Source: Agapanthus africanus
Lineage: Eukaryota; Streptophyta; Magnoliopsida; Asparagales; Amaryllidaceae
Assembly (NCBI GenBank): GCA_030015575.1
Contig: CM057338.1
Span: forward strand, 308,143,827 to 308,207,826
Length of the DNA stretch: 64,000 nucleotides
Direction: 5' to 3'
Shown: piece by piece, positions 1 through 11,600 of the stretch
Layout: each line of letters opens with the position of its first letter
Position numbering within the stretch: the first letter of the stretch is position 1
Position numbers and translations under genes: made by a program
Notes under the pieces: generated by a model
The model's database searches: none
Told to the model about the DNA's origin: nothing
What the model saw: the letters and a program-made list of their open reading frames with translations, nothing else

Positions 1-222
1 GAACTTTCTAAATGTAATATGCAGTAAGAAATCCATAATGGACAGTCTCTTGATCGGATCGAAGTCTTCAGGACTATATTTATACGGGACGATGGCATAC
101 CTGCATCGATTGCGGCCCAAGAGCAATATATAAGACTCTACTAATGTTGTGTTTCTTAATTATTTCAGAACAATAATTGTGTAGATGTTAGTACGACAGT
201 AATATGTTTCTTATCCAAACAG

Positions 223-652
223 ATGGCGACAGCTGCTGAGAGATCGGTTGATCGAGGAGATAGAGTGGGAACAAGGACACCCAGTTGATGACGGTCATAG
301 ATTTTATGCTGCAGATAGTGTTTTCACGTCGTATCGACCAGATCATCACGAGAGAGTCAAATGTGTGTCCGCCAAGATCTCTCCCACCCAGTATAACGCT
401 CATTTCCAGCCGACTAGGCATCCATATCCTAGATATCGTCGGGCAGACGACTCGGCATCGGAGATGTCACGTGGGACCAGGACCCCTGTGTTTCATGGAT
501 CTCTCCAGGAGCGGACACTAGATACCGGCGGTTCTTCACACCGATCGGCCCCCGCTCCCGCTCTCACCCTCTCTTCCGCTCCCGCTGCCGATCCATTTAC
601 TGGCTGGACACTAGACCAGAGGCTTAATCTTATCAGCATGTACGTCGAATGA
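223..652 (+). CDS. Unrecognised coding exon, probably the last exon of a partial gene
   Basis: An open frame runs from a likely acceptor (CAG at 220-222 after a T-rich tract) to a TGA just after position 652. It starts in the W-R-Q-L-L-R-D-R frame, upstream of any ATG, which suggests an internal or last exon. The N-terminal half is charged and looks folded (E-E-I-E-W-E-Q-G-H). The C-terminal half is rich in Ser, Pro and Ala, with a run of APA motifs, and is probably disordered. Positions 30-165 hold a second open stretch that could be the preceding exon. I do not recognise a domain. It could equally be a transposon-encoded protein, since such low-complexity tails are common there. Confidence 0.35.
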
Positions 653-844
653 GAGATCGCAGTACCTCCGGTAAGTTCGACAACCCTAATTTAATAATAT
701 ATAAATACCATATATTATATACTAAATCATGTATTCTAAACTTCTAATCGCAGGGGTTTACCCCTGGCTGAAGATGCGCCTCCCTCGTGATCGACTTTCT
801 CCCTCTCCGTGATCGACCTTCCTCATAATTTCATTCTCCATTTT

Positions 845-1080
845 TGTATATATACAATTTTAGGATTGTATTGGAATGGATATTGGATTGTAATTAATAT
901 TTGGATAATAATTGATATTTTGATTGATATTTGGATTTTAATTGAAATTTGAATTGATATTGTATGTAATCGATATTGGATTGTATCGATATTTGCATCG
1001 AAATTGGATTATAATCGATATTTGAATCGAGATTGGATTGTAATTGATACTCTAAATTCCTCTAAATTAACATTGTTCTA
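845..1080. repeat. Degenerate AT-rich tandem repeat
   Basis: The words ATTGGATTGTAATTGATAT and ATCGATATTTGAATCGA recur about every 30 bases with many substitutions. No coding potential is visible. The stretch at 653-844 before it holds nothing I can assign. Confidence 0.6.
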
Positions 1081-1128
1081 AAGTATGTGTTGGGATAACT
1101 AATCCATTTTTATGTAGCTAGTTAAATT

Positions 1129-1401
1129 TTAGGCTAAGTTGCATGTAAATATCTAAGGTTTCACAGATTTCACAAATAAATACCCAAGTTTCGATGGATT
1201 GCACATAAATGCATATTTTTGATTCAAGCATTTATTTTAAAAACAAAAGTAATGGCAATAACCATTATACTACCGTCATATATGTAGACAGTTAAGTGCA
1301 AACGGAATAAAAACTGGATATTTATCTGCTACTAACAGAAACTTAAGTATTTATATGTCAAAACGGTTAAACTTTGGGTATTTACGTGCAATTTAGCCTA
1401 A
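1129..1401. mobile_element. MITE-like element with about 33-bp terminal inverted repeats
   Basis: The left end reads TTAGGCTAAGTTGCATGTAA and the right end, read on the other strand, TTAGGCTAAATTGCACGTAA. The match continues to about 33 bp with roughly five mismatches (1129-1161 against 1369-1401). The 273-bp interior is AT-rich and non-coding. TA dinucleotides at the ends would fit a TA target duplication, but no longer duplication is convincing, so the superfamily is open. 1402-1808 after it shows nothing assignable. Confidence 0.65.
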
Positions 1402-1808
1402 GAGATGTTTCAAATACACAACAAAATCTTTTTTGTAAGGACATTGAGGAGATTCTGTTGTTTGTTGTTTGGGTATACAATCCATAGCATGAATAACCAA
1501 CCAAGAAAACGGATGAGTTAAACTTATGTAGGCATTTTAATAGGGCTTGATGCATGGCTTGCTTTAGCTTCCTTGCGCCAAGCTAACTATGTTACATGAC
1601 AAATGCATCTTCCATGTTTGAATCAATAATTTGGTCTGAGTGACTTTGATCTGCGGGGCCGTATTAGAATAAAAATAAATCCTTCCACCTTCGTCGGAAT
1701 ATTTGACGAGCTTCTCATCCAAACTTAAATATGCATATTTTATAAATAATTTCTTCATCTAGGAGCTTGTTGCTCAAACTGAGAGAGTTAAAGTTACCAT
1801 TAGCGATT

Positions 1809-2784
1809 TTAATTTTTTTCATTGGTATGAATTAAGATTAGGTTAACTTGCAACCATATAAATTTTATCATATCTTTCTGATTGCCAAAACATTTTAATA
1901 GGAAATAACTCTGATGAACACATGCAAAGAATTGTACACTCATAATCATTGATGCATACATGCACGTGTGATCAAGTTTGAAACTCCGACCAAAATAATT
2001 CACCAAGTGTTTACATGAAAATCGAGGATGTTCGATTGGAGCAAATATCGATCTTCCTTTCGAGCACATAAAGAAGTTCCGATATCCCAGATTGAATAGC
2101 TTTTCCTGTGGATTCAGACCTTTCCATGCCAATAACAAAGAAAATTATCAATTCAAATTTCTAACAACTAGCTCGAAGGTCATTAGAAAATAACGAAAAA
2201 GAAAAAAAAAGTTTCTATTTAGACAACTTCCAAATAGACAAAAAATAAATAAAAAATAAAAAAATTGCTTGTCATACTTTCACATTACCCTTCTTTTTAC
2301 TTATTTAATATGCACAAAAAATCCAATTAAGCTAAAAGACCAGAACCGCCTTAGTGTTCGTAGCCTTGGTTGTGAGATTTTTTTTATTTTTCAGATTTTT
2401 TGTGATCTATTTCCAAGGACGGACTGTTTTATTATGTTCTCATTAATGAAGCTTCGCAGTAGTTACAGCGATTATCTTTTAACAAAATTCAATCAAATTA
2501 AAATTAATTAACAAGTAAAAAAAAAAAACTTACTCCCCAAAGCATAATGGCTGTAATGCAACTCGAACTCCGAAGGATCGGCCTTCACCAGGAGCGGCCG
2601 GCGCCTCTCCTTCACGTACAGATCCACCACCGTCTTCGTCAGATCCGCCACCGTGTCCTCCGGCGACACCAGCACGTCCACCGTCGCGTGCACCAGCACC
2701 TTCGTCAGACGCCTCGTCCTATTAATTGTCCATCACCGGCGTCCCGGCTGCTCGTCCCGGGGCGAGCATCGAGCGGGAGCCCAT
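1809..2784 (-). pseudogene. At4g22758-like (DUF7054-type) gene, frameshifted in exon 1
   Basis: This is a two-exon gene. Exon 1 (2784-2534) encodes the family core S-P-E-D-T-V-A-D-L, then L-Y-V-K-E-x-R-R-P-L-L and A-D-P-S-E-F-E-L-H-Y. It ends at a strong GTAAGT donor. Exon 2 (2119-1809, acceptor AAAG at 2123-2120) supplies L-N-P-Q-E-K-L then G-Y-R-N-F-F-M-C-S-K, the usual end of the domain. From the ATG at 2784 the frame runs M-D-N at 2733-2725 and then hits TAA TAG. Leaving out the four bases TAAT at 2724-2721 puts M-D-N in frame with R-T-R-R-L-T-K-V and makes the two exons total exactly 186 codons. Compared with relatives as I remember them, about 6-7 residues are also missing before S-P-E-D-T. 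Function in the family is unknown. A recent pseudogene or an assembly error are the two readings. Confidence 0.75.
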
Positions 2785-3640
2785 GGCAGGCGCCGTCGTC
2801 TCGATCGGCGAGGTCTAGGGTTAGGGTTCTTTTGGAGAGGCTTATAAGGGTTGGCATTTGTTGATAAGAGAGAAAAATTCACTGTATGAGGATTGGGTTT
2901 ATACAGGGCAGATTTTAATTTAGAGGATATGAATCATATGATATAGATTTTTGAATTTGTTTGGTGGGAAGTTTCGCGGAAGCAGCGGCCAGTAGAAAAA
3001 GTAGAAAAAGCCCATGGTTTCTTCGGGAATATTACGGTCTTCGCATTTTGAATGTCGATTCAGCGGTGCCCTGGATCATCCCGTTGATTTATCTTTGCTT
3101 TGATCTAACCACAATTGCCATTGGGGGCTTTAGCTCGAGCAACATAAACACTTTTCTATCGGGTGAAAGGGAGGATTATTTTGACCCAATATGTGGATCA
3201 ATTTCTAACAGGGGTCCCACCTCAGGATCATTTTAACGGTTGGTAAATATGGAAATATAAGATGGCTAAAAGGTTGTAAACGAGTCGAGATCAATACCTA
3301 GATCATTTTAGCGGTTAGTAAATATAGAAAAACAAGATAAATAGCTGGTTTGTCGAAAAGAAAAAACCGTATGGCTAAACCCCACATGGTTTAAGCTAGA
3401 CGTCCGAACTTCCTAATTTTTCTTTGTGATATACATGTACATCGCACATGCAAATCCCAAGTTAACTAGAGGTAAGGATCTTTGCAAATATGCATTCCTG
3501 ATATAAAAGATATGCTCTTTGTTCGAAATATGGAAATAAAATCAATATTTATATATTTTTGAGCTTTTTTAACATATGCAGATCTTTTAGTAAAGAAGAA
3601 TTTTTTTATTAAAATCTTCTAGTGAAACATAATTTATTTG
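2785..3640. repeat. Non-coding stretch with a 75-bp tandem duplication
   Basis: GATCATTTTAACGGTTGGTA at 3226 recurs with few changes at 3301 (GATCATTTTAGCGGTTAGTA), followed in both by AATAT and A-rich sequence. The rest contains the putative upstream region of the At4g22758-like gene, GC-rich near 2785-2850, and otherwise nothing recognisable. Confidence 0.5.
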
Positions 3641-3649
3641 AAGATGATG

Positions 3650-4370
3650 AAAGTTTATGGTATTTATTTGTAATAAACAAAATACATGGCATTTATATGA
3701 GAAACAGTCCAAGATATTTATCTTGAAAACGGTGAAATTTCATGAGATTAATTTATGAGGAACAAAGTCAATGGTCTTTATCTGAGAGACGGTGAAACTA
3801 TATGGTATTTATTTGTAAGCGACAAAAAACTTGGTATTAAACTGAAAAAAGCAATGAAGGCAGTGGTATTTATTTGTGAACAACAAAGGCAATGGTATTT
3901 ATGTGAGACAATGTTGAAAGTCCTTATTTGCAATAAACAAAGTTCATGGTATTTATATGAGAAAATGTTGAAAATCCGTGGTATTTATTTGTAATAAACA
4001 AAGTCCATGGTATTTATTCGTAACAAACAAAGTCCACGGTGTCCATGATGTTTATTCGTAACAAACAAAGTCCATGGTGTTTATCTGAAAAACGGTGATG
4101 ATTCATGTTATTTATTTATAAACAATAAAGTCCATGATATTAATTTAGACAGCATTGGAAGTCATTGGTTTGTATTTATGAATAATAAAATCCATAGTAT
4201 TTATGTGAAAAAATTCAAAATACATGGTATTTATTTGTAACAAACAAAGTCCAGTATTTATGAAAAATATTCAAAATCCATAATATGTATATATAAGAAA
4301 CAAAGTGCATGGCTTTTATATAAAATTACAATTGAAAGTCAATGCTATTTATTTCAAAATACGAAGGGCT
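3650..4370. repeat. Degenerate minisatellite, two alternating 30-bp half units
   Basis: Units of the form TGGTATTTATTTGTAACAAA followed by CAAAGTCCA alternate with TGGTATTTATATGAGAAAA followed by CGGTGAAAGTCCA. About twenty half units are recognisable and strongly diverged. A 79-codon open stretch inside it is a by-product of the repeat. Confidence 0.75.
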
Positions 4371-4526
4371 TGGTAGGGAAAGGGCATAATTGAAACTAAG
4401 GCAAAGGATGTGAAATTTTTAGAAATCATATACCTCCTTTCCATTAGTATATTGTAGAGACAGGACAACAAGACATGACGATTCTCCATGACACTAACCC
4501 GATAAAAGAATGTCTGTAATACCTAG

Positions 4527-4883
4527 CCAACTTTCCCGCTCTCGGAAATCTTGCCTTGACCCAAAGAATCTCTGTGAAAACCTCTCGACCCATTCTCCCG
4601 TGGTCAAAAACCTAGTGGCTGCTATATTTGTATAGTTTCTTGTAATACATAATTAACTTATATATCTGTTTAGTTTCATATAATATGTGTGATGCTAACT
4701 TATATATATGTATCCTGCAATATATATGCAGCTAACTTATATATATGTATCTTGCAATATGTACTCAGCTAACTAGATATTACTAGAAACTATACAAATA
4801 TTTCAGTCCGAGAGTTTTTGACAGCAAACCGGTTTTTGCGGTAATTCTTTAGGCCAAGGGTTTTTCTACAGCGAGAAAGTTGA
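4527..4883. repeat. Imperfect inverted repeat with AT-rich centre
   Basis: Arms lie at 4527-4646 and 4779-4883. Read on the other strand the right arm gives GTCAACTTTCTCGCTG and TATTTGTATAGTTTCTAGTA, against CCAACTTTCCCGCTC and TATTTGTATAGTTTCTTGTA on the left. The 132-bp centre is a repeat of CTAACTTATATATATGTATC. It could be a decayed fold-back element; no target duplication was found. Confidence 0.55.
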
Positions 4884-4949
4884 CCATGTTTTTTTGGACT
4901 ATTTACCATAAAAAGAATTCACCATGGGTTGAAAATATATTACTTCATT

Positions 4950-5219
4950 GGGTAAATTGTCAAAAAGCCTACAGCATGCTCGGGAGCTGTCTGTAAACTT
5001 CTGTAATTTTCGAAATTGTTGGAAAAGACCTGCTGTTCAAAATCTTTGTGAAAATACCCAGACTGTATTTCATTTAGATCTTGTATTCTCTCAACAACTT
5101 GGATATTACATGCAACTGCTTAAATATTACAGGCAACTGCTTAAATATTACATGCAATTTAGATAAAGGGGTTTTGTTTGAGCCGGGCCGGTTTTTTTTT
5201 TTTTGTTGACAATTTACCC
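4950..5219. mobile_element. MITE with GGGTAAATTGTCAA termini, possibly Mutator-like
   Basis: Ends are GGGTAAATTGTCAA (4950-4963) and its exact reverse complement (5206-5219). The 270-bp interior is non-coding and contains TATTACATGCAACTGCTTAA copies. The flanks TACTTCATT and TATTTTATT match at 7 of 9 positions, which suggests an old 9-bp target duplication as made by Mutator-like elements. It lies about 400 bp upstream of the cornichon start codon. Confidence 0.65.
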
Positions 5220-5609
5220 TATTTTATTCGCATCGTTCAACAGTTACATCTTCTGCCTGAAGAGGTACAAAGACAGAACAGATCCGACGCTGGATTGTGA
5301 CGACTATGACGTGGCCCTTCGAGTCCACGTGTAAGGGCATGTTCCTATTACCTTATATTGGATTCGGGTAATTCAAGCATCCGGATCCGATACTATTGGG
5401 TTTGGTTTCCAATATCGGACCCTCTGATTCTTATTATATCGGATCCTCGAGTGGACAGTTGACGCACACTATTATTAGAAGTCTGCGGTTGTTGTAGATC
5501 CCATTCTCCTCAATTTTCCCTCAAATCTATGCCCTAAAAATCACAACTTTGAAGAGAAGGAGAGAGGGGGGAGAGAGGGAGAGAGGGAGAGAGAGGGCGG
5601 AACAAGGAA

Positions 5610-8600
5610 ATGGGAGGGGCCATCGTCGCATGGCTCATCGCCTTCTTCCTCATCATCGCCCTCCTCGTGCTCATCATTTATCAGGTAACTTCATTGGGAA
5701 ATTCATGTGCTTTTTTTTATCTTCTCAAATTGGATGTTTCGTATTGTTATTTCTTGCAAAGTTTTAAGTTTGAGCTTAAATGAATGGGGATGAGTTTGCT
5801 TGCAATGATGAAGTAGCTCAAGTTGAAGGGTAATGATGCACAATGAGTTGATGATGCTAACAAGCGGACCTTAATTGCACTAATGTAGAATTTGATGCTT
5901 AATTCATCAGTTTTTATAACAAGGTTTGGATATTTATTTTTATTTTTTGACGAAAGGGTATATTTCGAGGAGGAAAAGGGGCCGATGTCTTAGAGTTGGC
6001 ACGTGGTAGTGGTAATTTAGATTAAAAACTTAGTTTTTCCCCCTAAGAAAGGACTGTGATTTAGTTGAATTTGAAAGGTAATGATGCGCGATGATGGGCA
6101 ACAGTTCAAGGTTGATGATATTGTTTAAGAAAACAATCGGACTTTAATTGCAGTAATGCAGAATGTATAAACCTGATGCTTGAACCCTCAGTTTCTGTAA
6201 TAAAGTTTTTTCGGTTTTTGAGGAAAGGGTTTATTTTGAGGAAATTGGAGCAGTGCATCTAGGGCTGGTGCCTGGTAGGCGTAATTTAGAGGAGGAGAGG
6301 AGTGGAGTATGCGGCTTCAGTAGGTGTTAGAAACTTAGATCGAGGTTTTGAAGAGTGGTGGTTTTAAGTAGTTTTTGGAGCTTTATGGTGGTCATTAGCT
6401 GTTAAATAGCGAAACAATCGGTTGAGCTACTTGTTGCGGTATCTATTAATTAGCAATGTAAGTGTACATTGGTAAGGGAGCGATATCTTAGCAACTCGTT
6501 TAAAGGATCCAACCAATTGGAAGTTTAAAACAACACAATTCTCTGGATCATCTCCTCCTAGTGCTTATTGTAAAATGGACGATTTGCTCATCCATTTCTA
6601 TTGACTTGTGCCCACTGTGGTTGATACGAAAAATTTATTTTTATACACGCTGCCAACAGTGTTAGCAGGACAGATTGAACATTTTATGATGAAATGGATA
6701 CCTGGTGCGTTATTAACGTTATAATCCCATCAAAGATTAATATTGAAAGATTGCTTGTTTAGCTTGTCATTATCAACATAGATGCCTTCTCACTTCAAAA
6801 TAGCGTGTTCAACTAAGGAAAGCAGCTCTAAGTTTAGAAGGCTCCATTGGTACGTTAGCATGATTTTACTTTTCGGATGCGTGTCAACTGTCAACTATCT
6901 TTTTTGACGCTTAGCCGTGGACCCTATGGACAAGAGAAGTAATTACCAATCAATTTTCCATGAAACCCAAGCAAATGAGTTTGTATTATAAATCCCATCT
7001 TCTTATCCATGAAACCCAAGCAAATGAGTTTGTATTATAAATTCTATCTTATCGGCCTTTGGAGTTTAGGCTATTGTACCTACTGTCCTAACCTCCGGAA
7101 ATAATCTAGATGGGTCAGAAAGAGTCTAGAAGGATCAAGGCTGGGAAGACAACAAATCTGTTATAAGACGTAGCAGTCATATCGTAGGCATAATATAACT
7201 GGAAATGTGTTGTCATAGTATTACTCTGTTTATCTACATAATAGTAAACCCAATCAATATGAAGCATCCTATTTGTTTTACTAAATTAAGTGGCACTTCA
7301 TACGCCATCACTTCATGCTGACATACTAATATTGTTTTTCTTCTGATCAAAATAGTATAGATGCGGATATTGGAAGTTTCCTGCATCGAATTATTCATGG
7401 CAATTTTGATCTCAGCATATCCGAAGCATGTTACTGGCAAAGCATCACTTAGATGCCATAGCGCTTACATTTATTTTAATTGTCACCTCGAATTGATACT
7501 TAATGAAAGAAGCATACCCCAACCCTGATGTTCCATGTAGTTTATTATCTTGCAACATGAGCATCCACTGCATGCAAAATCTTGTTAAAGCAATTAAACC
7601 TTGCTACTCTAACTCCTAGTTGCTAGTCCATGAGACTTCATAATTAGTATTATAGAATTGCTAGAATCTATTTCAGCAAGTAATGAAATTGTAAGACTTC
7701 TCCATTTCTTCCTGTGGCGCTAATTCCATATTGCTTGTTTAGTTCTTGATTTCAATACCTCTCCAATTAGTAAGCAAAAGACAATGACAATCTAACATTG
7801 CATCTTCTCTTGGGCTATACTTAGTTGATTTGTTACTTCACGGGGCTAGAGGAGCCTCTCTCCATGAGATGAGTCCAGAAGCGAAACAATTGAGAAACAT
7901 AAGGTGAAGAGGTTTGATGTCCCTAACAGATTCCAGTTAAACCGGTTATTGCTGTTATCGAAAATAGGTATAAGGTAGCCAGAGTTGTCGTCCAATTGGA
8001 TCAGTAAAATTCTGTAATATAGGTTCTGTGCGTTATGCCTTAGTCCTACAATATTCATTCAAACTAGAGAGCGTCCTTTGCAAATATCACAATTTGACTC
8101 GCTTGTTTACAGAATACCAGTTTGTTTGTTCAAAAATTGTTTGTCATATCTGTTTGATCTGCCTGCTTATTAGAGAATACTCCTTTCATCTGTTTTCAGG
8201 AATTTGAAACCTCTAATTTTCACCTCTTGCATATTTATTTTGTGTACATTCTATTTGTAGCTAATGTGCATTGCAGACCTAGAGTTTGACTACATCAACC
8301 CATATGATTCAGCTTCACGAATAAACAGTGCTATTTTGCCAGAGTTTGCTTTGCAAGGAATCTTATGTCTACTCTTTCTCTTCTCTGGGCATTGGCTCAT
8401 GTCTCTTATTTGCGGACCTGTCATTTACTATAATTGGAAAGTGTAAGTTTTTCTTGCGCAATTATAGTTTAATCATTCTATGGTAATTTTGGCGTCAACT
8501 AATGCATCTCTCGTCCTATAATGTTTCTATCTTGACGGAGTTGTGAATTTACTTGATAAACTTTTCGCTATTTGTATGTAATGAGTCTCTTCTTGTAATG

Positions 8601-11600
8601 GTTCAGTGATTTCTCCATATAATCCATAAATAAATGTTCTTGCATGCATGGACGGTTTGGAGTCACATCTGCATTTTCTTATCCCAGTCTATTTTCAAAC
8701 TAGTTGGGAATGTGGTTCCACTTTGTCTTTGACCCCTATCATGCCAGAGTGGTGCAATTGCCAATAATAAATTACCAAATCTTATTATCACCTGTCTTCT
8801 GTATGATTTTTCCTTGTCTACGGAAATCTTTATCTTCCGCATGGTTGGAAGGTTGGAATATAATTACAAACCATTAGGCATGATTCCTTGGTTGCCTGTG
8901 AGGCTTTTGATGAAAGCTCCTCCTTTCTGTATATCTTGTATGTACATGCATATATATTACTTTCTCTGTCAGATCTATTCAGTTTCCTTGCAATGCCGTT
9001 TCACTTGAATTTTTTTGTTTAAACCATTCCTTTGGATAAGTGCAAATTTCTATAGCAACTTGTCAGCTTTCTTTAGTCTAGGGAACTTTTAGAGGTTTTG
9101 CTCGTTAGCACAGTCGCCTATTGCACCACAAAAAGGAGGAGGGGAAAGAGGAAGGAAGAAAGAAGAAGGGGGAGGGGGAGGGGGAGGGGGAGTATTCTTC
9201 CTGGCTTGCCTAGGTTTTAGGAAAGCGTCTCTCTTGTACATCTCAGATTTACCATGTCATATACACTATTTTTTAAGGAATGCAATACCAATTAAACATG
9301 GATGGAGAAAGGGCAAAAGGGAGACCGAAGAAAACATGGATGGAGGTGATACGAAACGATATGGTTGTCAAAGGCCTCAATGAAAGTATATTGTTCGATA
9401 GGAGTGAGTGGAGGCGGAGGATTCATGTGCTGGACCCGGCGTGATTCTCATGTTGGTTCATGTAGTCTACCCCATATGCTTGGGATAAAAAGCTCAGTTG
9501 TTGTTATTGAATACCAATAACAAATCTGGCAAACTTTTCCATTCTACATTCTTTCCTCATAAGGGAGAAATTTGGAGCTTTTGCATGAAGTTAAACTAAA
9601 ATTAGGCTTTTGTTGGAAATAACCAACAGTAAGATATTTCTCAGATTAATTAGAATCTATTTGTAACAGAATCTGTTTATAACTTCCTTATTGTTTTCCT
9701 CATCTCTTCCTATACTCGTGTAACAAGTCTATAAAAGAGCCTATCTGTATACTGAATTCTGTGTGAAAGAAAGTTCAATTCGCTTATATGGTATCAGAGC
9801 GGTAAAAATTTTTCCAAAAAAATCATAATTTTTCCTCAACCAAAAGAAATCCCAGTTTCTTTTTTTTTCCAGCCATAATGTCCACCACAGAGACTGAAGT
9901 ATCCTCCACAAACCCCACAAAAAAACCATTCCGACTCCCTAGCCCAATCCCTTCAATCCCTCCTACTCTACGTTCATAAACTGACCGGCCAAAACTACCT
10001 TGAATGGTCCCAATCAGTGAAACTCGCCATTGACGGACGCGGCAAGCTAGGCCATCTCACTGGCGATGAGAAGGTTCCTGATGCGACGGATCCGAAATTC
10101 AAGACGTGGCGATCGGAGAATTCTTTGGTTACAGCATGGCTCCTCAACTCTATGGAGTCCTCTGTAGCCAAGCCACACATGTTTCTGCCTACTGCGAAGG
10201 AAGTCTGGGAAACTGTCAGAGAGATGTATTCAGATCTCGAAAATTCTTTGCAGATATTTGAAATCAAGACGCAACTGTGGAACTTGAAGCAGGGAGAACG
10301 GGATGTGATCAACTTCTACAATGAGATGGTGGCCCTGTGGCAGGAACTTGACCAGTGTTATGAACACTGGGAAAATCCCAACGACCTGAAGAGATTCAAG
10401 GTACGCGAGGAGAATGATCGCGTCTACATGTTTCTTGCAGGTGTGCATCAAACCCTGGACGAAGTTAAGGGTCGAATTCTCGGACGGAAACCTCTTCCAT
10501 CCATCCGAAGGTATTTTCAGAGGTTCGGCAGGAGGAAAGCAGACGCAAGATTATGCTCCGTAGCCCGAGATCTGACCTCTCCGAACTAGAAGGATCTGCT
10601 CTCGTCTCTCGAGCCTTCAAAGGCGGCTCTAATAGGCGCGAAAAACCTTTCTACGACCACTGCAAACGTCGGTGGCACACTAAGGAAACGTGCTGGAAAA
10701 TCCATGGGAAGCCGCAGAATTTTTCCAACAACAAGTCCGGAACTCAAGGAGATCGGAACACCAGCCATAGTCCTTTACAAAAACAGGCTTTGCAGATCGA
10801 GTCCGATGGTTCTTAGGAGTCAAGAATCAACTCAGGATCGCCTCCATTCACAAAGGAACAACTGGAGCACCTGTACAAGTTCTTTAACTCCACCGCAGAC
10901 CCTTCAAAACCCTTCTGTTCTTTAGCCCAAATTGGTAACAATCACCTTATCTCTTTTTCATGTATCAATCAACTTCCTTGGATTCTCGACTCTGGAGCAA
11001 CTGATCACATGACCAGTTGCTTCACATTATTTTCAACCTACACACCATGTGCAGGAAACAAATGGGTCAAAATTGCAGATGGTTCATATTCTGCCATAGC
11101 CGGCCAAGGAAACATCACAATCTCTCCTTCCTTAACCCTTCTTAATGTTTTACATGTTCCAAAGCTTTCCTGCAATCTGATTTCCATTATAAAGCTAACT
11201 CAAGATCTTAAGTGTCAAGTTAAATTCATGTCCTCTCATTATGAAATTCAGGTTCTGGACTCGGGGACGATGATTGGCAATGTTAGGAACAGAGGAGGTC
11301 TCTACTTGCTTGAAGAAGGATCGCATCTCATTAAATCTGCATCTAGTTTGTGTTTTCAGTCCATGTTTGTTTCTCGTGACAATGAATTGATTATGTTACA
11401 TTTTCGTCTAAGTCATCCTAGTTTCCATTATTTGCAGTATTTGTTTCGAAAGATGTTTCGGAATAAAATTCCTTCTCAATTTCAATTTGAAGTATGTGCT
11501 TTTACCAAACACAAAAGGGCAATTTATCCATCTCGACCCTATAAACCTTCAGCACCGTTTGCCTTAATCCATAGTGACATTTGGGGACCATCCCGTGTTT

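Noticed and set aside
6001-7440. Open frames in cornichon intron 1 as nested genes
   Set aside because: Short, AT-rich, without codon bias or recognisable residues; intron boundaries of cornichon are unambiguous.
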